Shown here piece after piece: positions 32,701 to 45,300 of a stretch of 45,644 nt of DNA (position 1 is the first letter of the stretch; each line of letters starts with the position of its first letter). The position numbers and the translations under genes were made by a program. The notes under the pieces were generated by a model, which did no database searches, was not told the origin of the DNA, and was given only the letters and a program-made list of their open reading frames with translations. Origin of the DNA: Spirogloea muscicola. Taxonomy: Eukaryota > Streptophyta > Zygnematophyceae > Spirogloeales > Spirogloeaceae. The stretch is from NCBI GenBank assembly GCA_009602725.1, contig WELB01000093.1, forward strand, positions 23,010 to 68,653, written 5' to 3'.

Positions 32701-35700
32701 GTACTTGTACGCAACCCATGAGTCGCTTTTACTAATAGTACTGGCTTTTGCTACACACTCTTGCTCTGCTGTGTGTTGAGCACTTACTCAGCTTAATGTC
32801 TGCAATGGCCATTGTCTTACAGGTCATTGACAGGATCTTGTACAAATTAGATGAGCTCGTACGTCCATTTGTTCACAAGATTCTGGTGGTCATTGAGCCT
32901 CTGCTTATTGACGAGGACTACTACGCCCGTGTAGAGGGCAGAGAGATTATCTCCAACCTGAGCAAGGTTTGCTCGATTTACAACCTTGATTTATGCATGC
33001 TATATCGTTATGCTCCCCTACTTGGTACTGCTTATCTTGAGGGCACGTCAGAGAGATTGTACAAGCTGTATCTTGGCATTTGCCAGCACTCTAAGTGAGG
33101 TTTGCTCCATGTTTTGGCAACAGGCTGCTGGGCTGGCTACTATGATTGCTGCCATGAGGCCGGATATTGACAATATTGACGAGTATGTTAGGAATACAAC
33201 AGCCAGGGCTTTCTCTGTGGTGGCATCAGCTTTGGGCATTCCAGCACTGCTCCCATTCCTGAAAGCTGTGTGCCAGAGCAAAAAGTCATGGCAGGCGCGA
33301 CACACTGGTATCAAGATTGTTCAACAGATTGCCATCTTGATGGGGGTGGCTGTGCTGCCCCACCTTAAGTCACTCGTGGAAATCATCGAGCATGGCCTCA
33401 ATGATGAGAATCAGAAGGTCTGACTTCTATGCCACCATCTTTCTGATGAAGAGTTGGGAAGCCACTTGTTGCTTCTGCCATACTGTGGAAGGAGATGCGT
33501 GTGGGCTTGCAGTTCTCATATATTTCTGGAGAGTTGACAGCTGATGTGGTACATGTGGGCATCTACAGGTGAGGACAATCACGGCGCTGTCACTGGCAGC
33601 TCTGGCAGAGGCAGCAGCTCCTTATGGTATTGAGAGCTTTGACTCGGTGCTGAAGCCTCTCTGGAAGGGCATTAGGGCCCACAGAGGAAAAGTGCTTGCA
33701 GCCTTCCTGAAGGCCATTGGTTTTATTATACCTCTTATGGATGCTAATTACGCTAGCTACTACACGAAAGAGGTAAGCAACATATCTTGTAACAGCATCC
33801 TTATTGGAGCTGTATGTGAAGGCTCGTATCTGATACAATGTCACAACCCTGTCATTTGAGGTCTAAGTTGCAAGCTGCAATGGCATCTTAGATTTATGTG
33901 ATCTATTGCTGACTATGCAGCCATCTGCCTTCTTCAATGGTGTGGTCTTTCCTTTATTGCAGGTGATGGTTGTCCTCATCCGTGAGTTCCAGTCCCCAGA
34001 TGAAGAGATGAAGAAGATTGTACTTAAGGTGGTGAAACAGTGTGTGGCCACTGATGGCGTGGAAGCTGAGTACATCAGAAAAGAAATTCTTCCAGAATTC
34101 TTCCGGAACTTCTGGGTGCGAAGGATGGCCCTGGACAGACGCAATTATCGCCAGCTTGTTGAGACCACTGTGGAAGTGGCAAACAAGGCAAGCATATCTA
34201 TCATCATCTTGACGATTTGCTGGTGTTGCTGCTGTGAAGTTTTGGTGGAGCAAGCTTCGCAATTTGACTTTAAAAATTATCTGGCAGACCAATTTGTTGG
34301 GCCTGTGTATTACATGGGTCTATCCAGGGCATATGTAGGGCCGCGGAAGTAGCTTGCATGGGGCTTGTTTCGGTCTGCACCTTTTTCGGACTGCATTGCT
34401 GAGATAAGCGTATGTTGTCTGCTGGTGTTTTGCAGGTTGGTGTGTCAGACATTGTAGGACGAGTGGTGGAGGACTTGAAAGATGAGAGTGAACCGTACAG
34501 GCGGATGGTCATGGAGACAGTTGAGAAGGTTGTGACAAATCTGGGTGCTTCAGATATTGATGCCCGCCTGGAGGAGCTTCTCATCGACGGCATTTTGTAT
34601 GCGTTCCAAGAGCAGGTCAGCTTGATATGCTCATATGATATTGCCTCTTTTGGCCTCTTTTTCCACTTGTTTTGTGTACTCGTTGGAGGTTTTTGAGATT
34701 GAATATGCATCAATGTGTAGAGGTAGGTGTAGAGGTTGGTGAGGAAGACTAACCCTCTTTTCAATGCTGTATGCTGCCACAGACTAGCGACGATGCAAAT
34801 GTCATGCTCAATGGATTTGGTACAGTTGTGAATGCCCTAGGCCAAAGGGTCAAACCATATCTACCTCAGATTTGTGGAACCATCAAGTGGAGGCTGAATA
34901 ACAAAAGTGCCAAAGTCAGGCAACAGGCTGCTGACCTGATTGCAAGAATCGCCGTTGTAATGAAAGCATGCCATGAGGAGCAGCTGATGGGCCACCTGGG
35001 TGTTGTGCTCTATGAGTACCTTGGCGAAGGTGAGTCTGCCATATGCTTAGCAAGGCCCATCACAGTGCTAAGCAGTTCAGGCTTATTGGCTAAGATTAGA
35101 CGAGCTTCTTACTGCTCATTCAACAGTGTGCGGTGGTGGAAGGGCAGAGTTTGAGCTTGAGGGTGGAAGGGCAGGCTTTCAAAAGCATCAGTCGCAGATA
35201 GCTGATAAATGTTTGGTGGTGTTGTATTGTCCTCCAGAGTATCCTGAGGTGCTTGGGTCCATCCTAGGGGCTCTGAAAGCCATTGTGAATGTTATTGGAA
35301 TGACGAAGATGACACCTCCTATCAAGGATCTTCTGCCCAGGCTTACGCCAATTCTTAAGAACAGGCACGAGAAGGTCCAAGAGAACTGCATTGATCTCGT
35401 TGGACGGATAGCTGACAGAGGTGCTGAGTTTGTTCCAGCTCGTGAGTGGATGCGCATTTGCTTTGAGCTTCTTGAGATGTTGAAGGTGAGTGGCCCAAGT
35501 CTCATATTGGCTTGCTTCAATCGCTTCGCAATTGTTGACCGCAAGCAGTCTGTGTATCGTGATGCTCCTTCGCTGTCCTTCTTATGTTGACTGATAGTCT
35601 CACAATATAGACTCTCTGTCTCTCTGCGCAAGCAGTGGTGATTTTCATTGAGCAATTCTATCTGCGTGCAACAGGCCCACAAGAAAGGCATCAGACGAGC

Positions 35701-37181
35701 TACAGTGAATACGTTTGGCTACATTGCAAAGGCTATTGGCCCTCAAGATGTGCTTGCCACGTTGCTGAACAATCTGAAGGTCCAGGAGAGGCAAAACAGG
35801 GTCTGCACAACGGTGGCTATCGCTATTGTGGCTGAGACTTGTTCACCTTTCACTGTGCTGCCAGCTCTGATGAATGAGTATGTAGCTTGTCCTTGTTAAT
35901 GTAATAGTATCACCTATCATTAATTTGTGCTTGTACTATTTATGCCTGTCATGCTTTAGCTACTACATAGCTCAATATTGCTGCTGCCACCCTTTGTTGT
36001 GCCTATGGGCTTTCTTATGCTAGGGCTTATTTTCTTGGCAAGCTGAGGTCCTTTTGTCAATAAAAGACAAGAGGGGATGCAAAATTGGTAGACTTTTCAG
36101 CAGAAATCTTATCGTGGTGTGTGCTTGTGCGTCAGATATCGGGTACCTGAGCTTAATGTACAGAATGGTGTTCTCAAGTCCCTATCTTTCCTCTTTGAGT
36201 ACATTGGAGAAATGGGCAAGGACTACATTTATGCAGTGACTCCACTTCTTGAGGACGCCCTGATGGATCGCGACTTAGTGCATAGACAGGTAAGCTTGGC
36301 TCCATACTGTTGCTCATGCTTTCTGGTCTTTATCAGATATTCTGCAGGCCTTATTAGCACTGCTGACTTTCTGGTAGCCTGACTAGCAAACTAAGCCATT
36401 GGTGAGGATTTAATGTTGTCCTTTGTAAGCTCTGCCATATGAGCTTTTACCTGAGTCTCTGTACAGTCTAGTCAATGGGAAAGTGGAGTACTGACACAGC
36501 TTGGTGTGAAACTTATCTTTGTTGTGCCTCAGACTGCAGCTTCTGCTGTGAAGCACATGGCGCTGGGCGTGGCTGGACTCGGCTGCGAAGATGCTTTGGT
36601 GAGCAGTCTGAGTAGCTGAAGCTTCTTGGTCACCACATTAGCAAACAAGGCACCTAATTGTCCAGATCAAGTGAAGCCAATGTGATGCATCCCACTCATA
36701 CTTTTCCCACTTGAGGGGTGATGCCTTATCCTGCATGTTTGTCAATTGTGTGCAGGTCCATCTGCTCAATTTTGTCTGGCCAAATATATTCGAGACTTCG
36801 CCCCATGTCATTAATGCTGTGATGGAAGCCATTGAGGGAATGCGAGTAGCCCTTGGCCCCGCAGTCATTCTTTCATACTGTCTCCAGGTAAGCTCTCAGT
36901 CCAAGTCCTGTGGCAGTTGCCTCTTTGAGAAGTATTGAATGTGGCTGATGTGTACACCCTGACTATACTGCTTGGAGCTGCACAACTGACTTAGGCTCCA
37001 CCCATGTATATATAAATGACAGGGACTTTTCCACCCTGCGAGGAAGGTGCGGGAGGTATACTGGAAGATTTACAACTCGCTCTACATAGGATCGCAGGAT
37101 GGCCTTGTGGCCGCCTACCCTGTCCTGGAGGATGAGGGGAGCAACACTTACAGCCGACCAGAGCTCCATATGTACATCTAA
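29779..37181 (+). CDS. SF3B1: Splicing factor 3B subunit 1 (U2 snRNP component)
   Basis: Twenty exons: 29779-29978, 30236-30308, 30559-30663, 30843-31090, 31288-31341, 31451-31550, 31750-32406, 32544-32696, 32823-32966, 33124-33417, 33569-33772, 33963-34187, 34436-34615, 34783-35029, 35238-35485, 35675-35877, 36136-36289, 36533-36598, 36756-36887, 37023-37181. Product 1281 aa (plants about 1270). The N-terminal third carries repeated RWDETP/TPG elements, the cyclin-kinase and U2AF-ligand type region. From about residue 480 onward the HEAT repeats are nearly identical to plant and human SF3B1, including [16 protein letters not shown] and [18 protein letters not shown]. The residues equivalent to human H662, K666 and K700 are unchanged; K700 corresponds to K676. 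The factor clamps the branch-point helix in the U2 snRNP. The intron 34188-34435 begins with GC instead of GT. The gene is intact. Confidence 0.96.
34188..34435 (+). other. GC-AG intron in SF3B1
   Basis: The coding sequence stops at AAC AAG and resumes at GTTGGTGTG, matching conserved protein across the joint. The donor is AAG|GCAAGC, the standard consensus except for C at the second intron base; the acceptor is TTTTGCAG. Confidence 0.92.
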
Positions 37182-37659
37182 ATGTTGTCACAGCAGATAT
37201 GCTGTCCATCTTTTAGCTGGGATACTAGCCCACTCCACTGATGGCATATTGAAGAGCTTTTCACCAGATTTTTCCCATTGTAGCCACCTTCGTAGGGAGA
37301 TTCGGATGAAGGTATCTGCCAATAGCATACCACGTTGCGGACCTTCTAAAGTGCCCGTGTCGCTGCTTTCCGTAAAGGGCAAGGCGACCCGGCGTTGCAA
37401 ACAGGAGTAAGACATGCACACTGGTGTAAATTTCCGTCAGGCCAGTCTCGAGCATCTCCACAAGCATGAGATGTCTGGTATCAAGGACCAAAATTACAAA
37501 TACCTGCAGGCAGATTTTCTCATCACATAAGTGCGCCCACACAGGTTTTGTATCCGCCATACCCATTTGCAGTATTGGGTGGGGTTTCTGGCAAGTGCTG
37601 CTGCTGCATGGTACACATAAGGTCTTCCAAACAGAGTAAGCTCATCCGAAGGGGGGAGG

Positions 37660-37765
37660 AAGGACAGCCCAAGAAGAATGGATCTGAAGGTGGCCGTGAC
37701 AAAGAGAGAAGGCTCGCGGTGCGCATGTACTGTGAGGATCGCCAAAGCAAGCCAGCACACTGAGT
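37660..37765 (-). repeat. Dispersed repeat R3, inverted copy
   Basis: On the minus strand it reads GTGTGCTGGCTTGCTTTGGC and later CATGCGCACCGCGAGCCTTC, matching 22180-22265. Confidence 0.6.
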
Positions 37766-37837
37766 AAGAGGAACAAACGAGAACAGGGGCTAACGTAACA
37801 AAACGGAAATCAGAAGCGAAGCGGGTCTGAAGTATCC

Positions 37838-37975
37838 GCATGAGTGAGCACATACATACCTGCCAGACTTATATGGGGCGCCGGAGCTCCAACCTGCAAG
37901 CCAGTGGCCTGGCTCAGTGCGGAAGCAGGACATAGCTCCCTGTGCAGCCTGTGCACGCCGCTCTCCATAGGGTCC
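37838..37975 (-). repeat. Dispersed repeat R1
   Basis: On the minus strand it shows GAGCCAGGCCACTGGCTTGC, a CTCCGGCGCCCC segment and TATGTATGTGCTCACTCAT, matching the second half of the reference copy at 20495-20660. Confidence 0.7.
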
Positions 37976-38234
37976 TGCCCTTGACTTGAGGAGCGATCAC
38001 TAGCATTTAGCACTCAGAGGAGAAGAGAGGCCTGGTCGGCAAGCTGCGGATACCTGGTCAACTGCGCAGTCGCCCCGATGTAAGCTCCTTGGCATGACAG
38101 AGAAGGCGCAGCTGAGTTGAAGGCGGCCGTGGCAGCGGTGTAATCGTCAGAGTGCTACAGCAGGATGTGAAGGCTCGCCGGATCGCCCAAGTCCTCGTCG
38201 AAGGCTGCTGCCGACAGCGACGGCAGTGCCTGTG

Positions 38235-41200
38235 ATGAGCCAAGATGCTCCCAGCTGCTCGACAGCTGAGCGCGACGTGCGAGCTGCACTGGACGGCCAG
38301 CGGAACGAGCGTGGTGGCGGCGTTGGCAAACCCACGTCGGAGGCTCCTCCGCCAGCAACGGCGCCTGCATGGCGGAGCGGCCTCGCCGGCGCGCTGTCCG
38401 GCTTGGCCACAGTTGCCGTGCTCCACCCACTCGACGTCGTCCGCACACGGCTGCAAGGTTGCTTATTTCCACAACCACTTCAATGGGCAACAAGAATCTT
38501 TATAATGGAAGTGACTGGCATTCAGGATCACCTGCCAAGCTCGTCTGCCTGCGAGCAGCAATAGTAGCTCCACTTGCTTAACATTCTCCAGCGGCCGTTT
38601 GCACCATCACCTTGACATGGCTACGCCGCCGGGGCTCCAAGAGCCCCTGCTGGCGACAGCAAGGGCAGGTCTGCCGGGCACTTGACGCCGATTCTGAGCC
38701 AGCTCTGAAGGACCCGTTGCAGTGCACGACGGCCATAGTGGGCACCTTCCAAGATACAGCGGGACGTGGCACGCCCTCAGCAGCGTTACCAGGACAGAGG
38801 TGCCTTGGCCGCAACTCTTGACAACCTGTACCTGTGGATTGAGTCCAGAGACTGCTGTGTTGGCAATCCCTTGGACATGACAGATTGCCAGTGCTGGTGC
38901 ACGCTTTGTGCACGCACAAGGGTGAGCAGCAGATTGCTGCTCACCCTTGTCAAAGCTCGGACCTACAAACTCAACCTGAGCAAAGAGCACCAACCTGTAT
39001 TCTCTATTCTCATATTAAAATGTCGCTGGAAACATGATAGAGTATCAATATTTTTGCTACATGTGAGTCTGCGGTTAATGTGTTAGGATGGTCTCGGTCG
39101 CACGCCCGTGCAGCAGCACCTTGGCCACTTGGGCACGCTGCTGGCTGAGCATGGAACAAGTCCCCATTCACAAGTTTCCACCAACCTGTTCCAGCGCAGG
39201 GATTGAGGGGCCTCTATGCGGGCCTCTACCCGGCAATGCTCGGCTCTACGGTGTCCTGGGGCCTCTACTTCTTTCTGTGAGTCCAACAAGGAGCCACTCT
39301 GTTGCCACTGGCGTGACCAAATTCGTCTGGAAGCTCAACTGTTGTCTGTGTCCAATCTTTATTGACCTCGAAGACGTTTTGCTTCACTGTTGAGCGCTTA
39401 TTCCAAGAGAAGATACTTATTCCACCCTTTGAAGTCGCTGCACAGCATGTCCTTTCTTCTTCTGAGGGCGTAAGAGGTTGTTATTGTAAGCATTTGGCTT
39501 GGGCGTAAAAGGTTTGCCAGGTTTCTGGCATCACAGGTATAACAGGGCCAAGCAGCAGCTGCAACATGTGACAAAGAAGCCTGAGCTTGGCCCAGCCCTG
39601 CACCTTTTGGCTGCTGCAGAAGCTGGCACCCTGGTAAAGCTGGCATGCTGGTTTAATCTCACTTGGAAGTCGTCTTGCTTGCTGTCATGTTGCACATGAG
39701 TCAAGTATGCCCAGCCAAGCTGCATGCAGATGCCAGCAGATAAATTAGCCAGGACGGCAAAAGCGGAGGATAGGGTGGTTACATCAGTTGGAGATCTGGG
39801 CTTCAAACCACTGTGTCTCACCCTCTTTCTCTACCTGATCCCTGTGCAAGGTTGTGCGCAGGTGTGCCTCCTTACAAATCCAGTGTGGCTCATCAAGACC
39901 AGGTTGCAGCTGCAGAACCAGAGAGGTGCCTTGGGAGCTGCGGGAAAGCCATACAAGGGCTTCCACGGTGAGCCTATTTCCAATCTGGAGCTGAGTGCAA
40001 TTTTGAACTGTTGCACAGCCACCTGTTACCTTTCTTGAGCAGGTGATTGCTCTGCCAGATGATTGATTATGCTCATATGAAGCCAAGCAAGCACAAGAAT
40101 GAAGTGCTGTGACCATATATCCCAAGTTAAGGGCTTCTCTCTTCTATTGACTTTGACTGCCAATGCAGGAAAGTGTCACACAGTCTTGCATACTATGTTG
40201 GACTACATACTATCCACAGTATCTTTGAATGGCTGAAGAAGTCCTATCTGACTTGCTTACGTGTTCGGGCAAGCCTTTCTTAATACGTGGCCATTTTCCA
40301 GTACTAATGCAGACATCACCTTCATCAATGAACAGCCTCCACCTGTGACCATGCATTTCGTGTGCATTTGTGAGATCTTCAGATGCAGCTGTTAGGGTGT
40401 TCCAAGAGGAAGGCTTCCGAGGGTTGTACAAAGGTCTTGGGCCTTCACTTATCCTGGTAGTCGAGCAACTGCCCTCAGTCATGCAGTCACTGCACTGCGG
40501 CAATACCTGCCCCTTGACTATCTTTAAGACAAGATGTATGGGCAGAACCTGTGACAGACTCCTCTATGGCTCTGCATCTCAAGCTCCGTAGCCCGTGAAC
40601 TACATCCCGAAGTAATATTGATGTGACTTGTCTGTCTGACCTGAACATGAGAGGCGGTTGGTCAGTAGGTATCACATGGGTCGATCCAATTTATGGCCTA
40701 TGAAGAGAGCCGCAAGCTTGCTATCCGCTGGCGATCACAAGGAGACAAGTCAAGTGACATCAATTCACGGGGACCCTTGGTGAAGCCACTTGAACATTGG
40801 TGGCAAGGCCTTGCTTCACTGCTGCTGTACTTGTGGTAGCTCACTCCTGTTTTCTCTGCGCCCAAGTTCTCACCCTTTTGTTGGCACTGCCTTTTGTAAC
40901 ATAGTAGTTGTTACTGCCGTGCGATGCATCATCCAGGGGGCGTTGGACTATGCTGCTCTAGGTGCCATCTCCAAGCTTGTTGCAGTCTTGTGTACATACC
41001 CATATCAGGTACGGCAGTGGGGTACATGCGCAAACACGTCTTGACACTAGTTGTACATGCAATGAGCCCCCCTCACATTGCAGCGTGAGCACAGTACAGC
41101 TTCTGTATTGCCTCAGCCACTCTGTTACTGCAGCGTTTTGAACAGTGGGTATGACTGCTCTTGGACTGCAATCGTGTGATGCTCATGACCAAGTTTGCAA

Positions 41201-41807
41201 TCAGATGGAGCCTTGACCTTAAGCCATGAACTTTTGCTTTTCTTCAGGTTGTCAGATCTCGGCTGCAGGTGTGTCTCGTGTCTCCTGACCCTCAACTTAT
41301 TATCCTTGCTTGAGTATCTGCATCCTCTTTGCCATCTTGTGAAAGTGAAAGAAATCACTTTGACTTGGACTAGCTCTTGCACCTGCAATGAGCTCTACTG
41401 AGCGAAGTTATACCTCGCCCATTGTTGTACAGCAGCTCTTGCTGCTGGTTGACCAATCTTTGTATGGTTGTGCAGCAACGGCCAGGTGATGATGGCACTA
41501 CCAGATACAAGAGCACTGGGCAAGCCCTTGCTCTCATTTACAGGTGTCCTCACCACCTTACCTCATGCCATTCCTGAGCTACCTTGCTCACTGTTTGTTG
41601 AGCAGATCTATGACTTAGATACTATTATCAATTCGTCACTGCCAAGAAGAAGCTGACGAACCGTATTTTGAGTCTACCCATTCACACAGATATGAGGGCA
41701 TCCGAGGCTTCTACAAAGGAATGGTGCCCACCATATTGAGAGTGCTGCCCAATTCGTCCATCACATTTGCTGTGTATGAGACCATCATGAAGTTGCTGTC
41801 CTTTTAG
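38235..41807 (+). CDS. FOLT1: Mitochondrial-carrier-family folate transporter (SLC25A32/FOLT1-like)
   Basis: Eleven exons: 38235-38457, 38723-38799, 39200-39276, 39537-39633, 39862-39967, 40383-40456, 40669-40779, 40937-41008, 41248-41268, 41476-41543, 41690-41807; 347 aa. The three carrier signatures are HPLDVVRTRLQ (64-74), NPVWLIKTRLQ and YPYQVVRSRLQ. The second and third, with W and Q in place of the acidic residue, together with GLYAGLYPAMLGSTVSWGLYFF, typify the folate/FAD/NAD carrier branch and specifically SLC25A32-like proteins. In plants the relative FOLT1 is in the chloroplast envelope; in animals it serves mitochondria as a folate or FAD carrier, so the substrate here is inferred from family only. 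Exon 9 is a 21-base microexon encoding VVRSRLQ. The ATG at 38235 leaves an N-terminal extension of about 45 polar residues before the first helix. The gene looks intact. Confidence 0.9.
41248..41268 (+). other. 21-base microexon of the folate carrier gene
   Basis: Seven codons (VVRSRLQ) between TTCTTCAG and GTGTGT, needed to complete the third carrier signature. Both neighbouring junctions are in phase 0. Confidence 0.85.
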
Positions 41808-42311
41808 GAAAGGCCCCTACACATCCAAGGCCCAGTAGCAGCTGTCTCCTGCTCGACAGTGAGGGCCACTGCTTCCGCTGTGCAACCTGCCGCTGAAGTA
41901 CTGCAGCAGCTTGTCATGCCATGGCGAGTGGCAGTACTAGTCTCTGCTTGTTATGATGCTGCAAATAGATAATGCCTCATACTGAGAGCTGAGTGTGCTC
42001 AATCACAAATCGAACGCCAGGGTGTTGGCATTTGCATCTCCTCCTTCTGCCCACCTTGACAAAAGATTGTGGCACGAAGCCCTGCGGCGCCTGGTATAAA
42101 CTGAAGACTAAGGTGCCCTCTGCCGCGTAAGCTCCAGCTCTGGAATTTGTATTTGAGGAGTAAATGATGTGGACACTATCGTGGGGTGTCGCACAGGCGG
42201 GTCAAGAGGAAGTGACCGCTGGGTATGAGTTGGCCTGCAGTCTGCCTGCAGAGAAGTCATCCCACTCTACTATGCATCTTCACTCCAATTGCCTTGCGCA
42301 GGCATCTGATC
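41808..42311. other. Convergent intergenic region
   Basis: About 500 bases between the stops of the folate carrier (+) and plastid E2 (-) genes; expected to hold both 3' UTRs. Nothing else recognised. Confidence 0.5.
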
Positions 42312-45300
42312 TCAGAGTGTCAGGTCTTTCGGGTCCTCTACAATGGTTGCAAACGTCTGCAAGAACTCTGCAAGGTCCGCCCCATAAATGATCCGGTGGT
42401 CCGCCGTGACATTCACCTGTGATGTTGGCAAACACATGCTCTAAGTCATATTTCGTGAAGCTCACGCTCTGGGAATGATGTCATGCAATGCGCCTGTGCT
42501 CGGCCGAAGCTGGAATTGAAGCAATGTAGAAAAGAAAGGCAACTTAAGGCCAGAGGCATCACCTGCATCTGCTTCCTTACTCCAAAGAGGCCAGACTCTG
42601 TGGCCACCACTGTTGGCTTGGAAGCACCAACAGCCATGATTGCGCCCTACTCACTCATTTTGACAGGTATTGGCATCATTCACAAATCTTAGACTTCTAG
42701 ACGAATCTCTACGTGCTGACGACATCGTATAGCACAAAAGTGAATCTGCTGACAGCACTGTGCATGACATATTTGAGATGGTTCTTTCTCTTGCAATATG
42801 CTTGACTGACTATGCAGTCAGTACCACTGATGATTGCATACATATTGAGGTTGAGCCTTGGGCTTGCCTGGCCTGGCGGCAAAATCGCGTCGAACTTGTC
42901 AACACCATACATGCCCAAATTGGACAAGGTGAAGGTACCTGAAAAAGTGCAGTACAGTGACCAATTTTGCCTCAAAACGACAAGAAACAATTATACAATG
43001 TTGGGCCACAATGCTTTTGGGCATTAAAGCCCGATCGAAGGAGCATCATATCCACTGTAATGAGCAGTACCTGTAGTGAACTCAGCCGGGGTCAGCTGCT
43101 TGGCTCGAGCCTTTTCAACGAGCTCCTTCCATTTCCTTGAAAGTGAGTAGATGTCCACCTGCACCCATGCCCAAGTCCGTGGCAGGGACCGACGTTATCA
43201 TGCATCATCCAGCCTTGTAAGCCAGCCTCTTCCCCTTGATCCGTGATGAGAAAACATAGAGATGCTCCGTGGCCACTCTATGGCTCATACCTTATCAGCA
43301 TTCTGAAGGACAGGTGTGATGAGTCCGCCGTCCATGGCAACGGCCACAGCAACATTGACAGAGGAGTTGTAGTGGAAACCCTTGCCATCCTTGCACGATG
43401 CGTTCACCACAGGATGCTTGGCAAGTGCTAGCGCCAAAGCCTTGGCCAGCAAAGCACTCATGGTCACCCCCTTGCTCTTGATCTGTATTGGTAAAAGTCA
43501 GCAAGATTATCTTGCCGTGTCAGCTGTGCAGTTGCAAGGTGGACCTTGCATCATTTTCGGTCAGAGTCACGCACACACAGTCCAAAGACGCAGCTTCCCT
43601 CTGAGTGCAGCCTGCACACCTACCTTCTTGTAAAGGGCGTCGAGTGCATCGGTTGTGACAGTGTATCCAACTCTGAATACTGGCACAGCAAGGCTTGCTT
43701 CCATGTTCCGGGCAACAGCACTCTGCCGCAGCCATTTTATCACTGTGAGCAAAGTGCTGCTGTGTAGACGAGCGGCAACAACGCGGTACTGCGGAGTAGT
43801 ACTGATGTTCTGTTTTCCTCCACCTCTGGAATTCAGGCTGGTGGATCGCACATGCCACCAGCCTGGAAGGCACAGACAATTGCAGTGCTAGCTGCATGCC
43901 AGCAATATCCTTAGGTGCTGACAGTTGCTGACCTGCATCGATGTGAAAGGCGTGGTGGTCCCCAGTGCAACTCCTGCTGGTAGCGCAGCAGTGGTCGGCT
44001 TGGGAGCAGGTGGGGCAGGCGGGGCCGCTAAAGGAGTCGCAGCAACAGCTGCAAGGCCCAAGGTCATGACTTGCTTGAGGACAAGCTGCCAAAAGCAAAG
44101 CTGAGCACGTCCAATCTCCTGTGCAATGCTCGGCAGTTGACGGGTCCGTTCGTCCCCTCATAGATGGAGATCTTTGAGCTACCCGTGACTTACCAGGCGC
44201 ATGAGCTGGAGCAGGAGCAGCAGCAGGTGCCCTGCCAGAAGCGCTCTCAACGTCGGCTGCCACGATGCGACCCATCGGCCCTGTCCCAGCAATTGTGGCG
44301 AGGTCCACCTGCAAAAGGGCTCCAATCCATGTCGCGGTCAGCGTGGAAATTGGCAAAGCTGTAACGCATTGCCATGCATACTTGCATACAGATTCACCAG
44401 ACTTGCCCCTGCGCGTTGCCCAAAGCTGACCCTTGTGCACCAACAGGCTATCAGCAAGAAGTCATATGAGCCTTGTCTCACCTTGTATTGCTTCGCGAGC
44501 TTCTTGGCATACGGCGTTGCAACTATTCGTTCGCTCGTCCCAGCAGGGTGTGAGGACTCAATGGGAGGTGGGGGCGGAGCCGTTGGAGTGGGCGGCGGAG
44601 AGATGACAGAGGGGCTGGGCGGAGGCGGCGACGATGCTTCGGAGGCTGGCGGCGGAGGTGGAGGCGGCGGTGGGGGCGCTGTCTGGACTGCAGCTGCTGC
44701 ACTGCCGCCGCCCTTGCTCGCCCTCGCCTTGGCCTCTGGCACCTCGTCCTCCGTTTCTGCGACAATGGCAATCGCGCTGCCAACGGGCGCAACCTCACCC
44801 TCGCCCACCACGATCGCAGCCAGAATGCCGGCATAGAAGGTCTCGACGTCCATATCAGCCTGGCGGATTAGCGAGCACTTGGTAAGTCCAAGTGGACACT
44901 TGCAGTGGCAAGTGCAACCAACTCCCATCTGCCTCCATGCCAATGAATGATGCTCATAGCCATTGCTATCTCAGCTGGCAAATCAAGCCTGCATATGAAA
45001 TGTAATTATTAAGCAGATGCAGCAGGGTCTTAGTTCTCTTAGTTTCCTCTCATCTGACATTCTTACGACAATGTGACACACGGCAGCAGCACACCTTGTC
45101 GGACTCCACCACGACGACGCTCTCGCCCTTGTTGACCTTGTCCCCCTCGCTCTTGGCCCATGAGACGATCTTGCCCTCGGTCATGGTCGAGCTCAGCGCC
45201 GGCATGAAGATCTCGCGGATCTTTGCCTGGGTGATCGCGCAACCGGAGTGCCTCTCGAGTCAGTCGCTGAGGTCTACGCGAGCTGGCAGCCGTAGCCGGC

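Larger units (their letters stand above)
37182..38234. other. Intergenic between SF3B1 and the folate carrier, with repeats
   Basis: Contains the SF3B1 3' UTR, an inverted copy of repeat R3 near 37660-37765, an inverted copy of R1 at 37838-37975 and, at the end, the promoter region of the carrier gene. No exon recognised. Confidence 0.5.

Noticed and set aside
44201-44885. 211-aa Gly-rich plus-strand ORF
   Set aside because: It is antisense to the proline-rich linker and lipoyl domain of the plastid E2.
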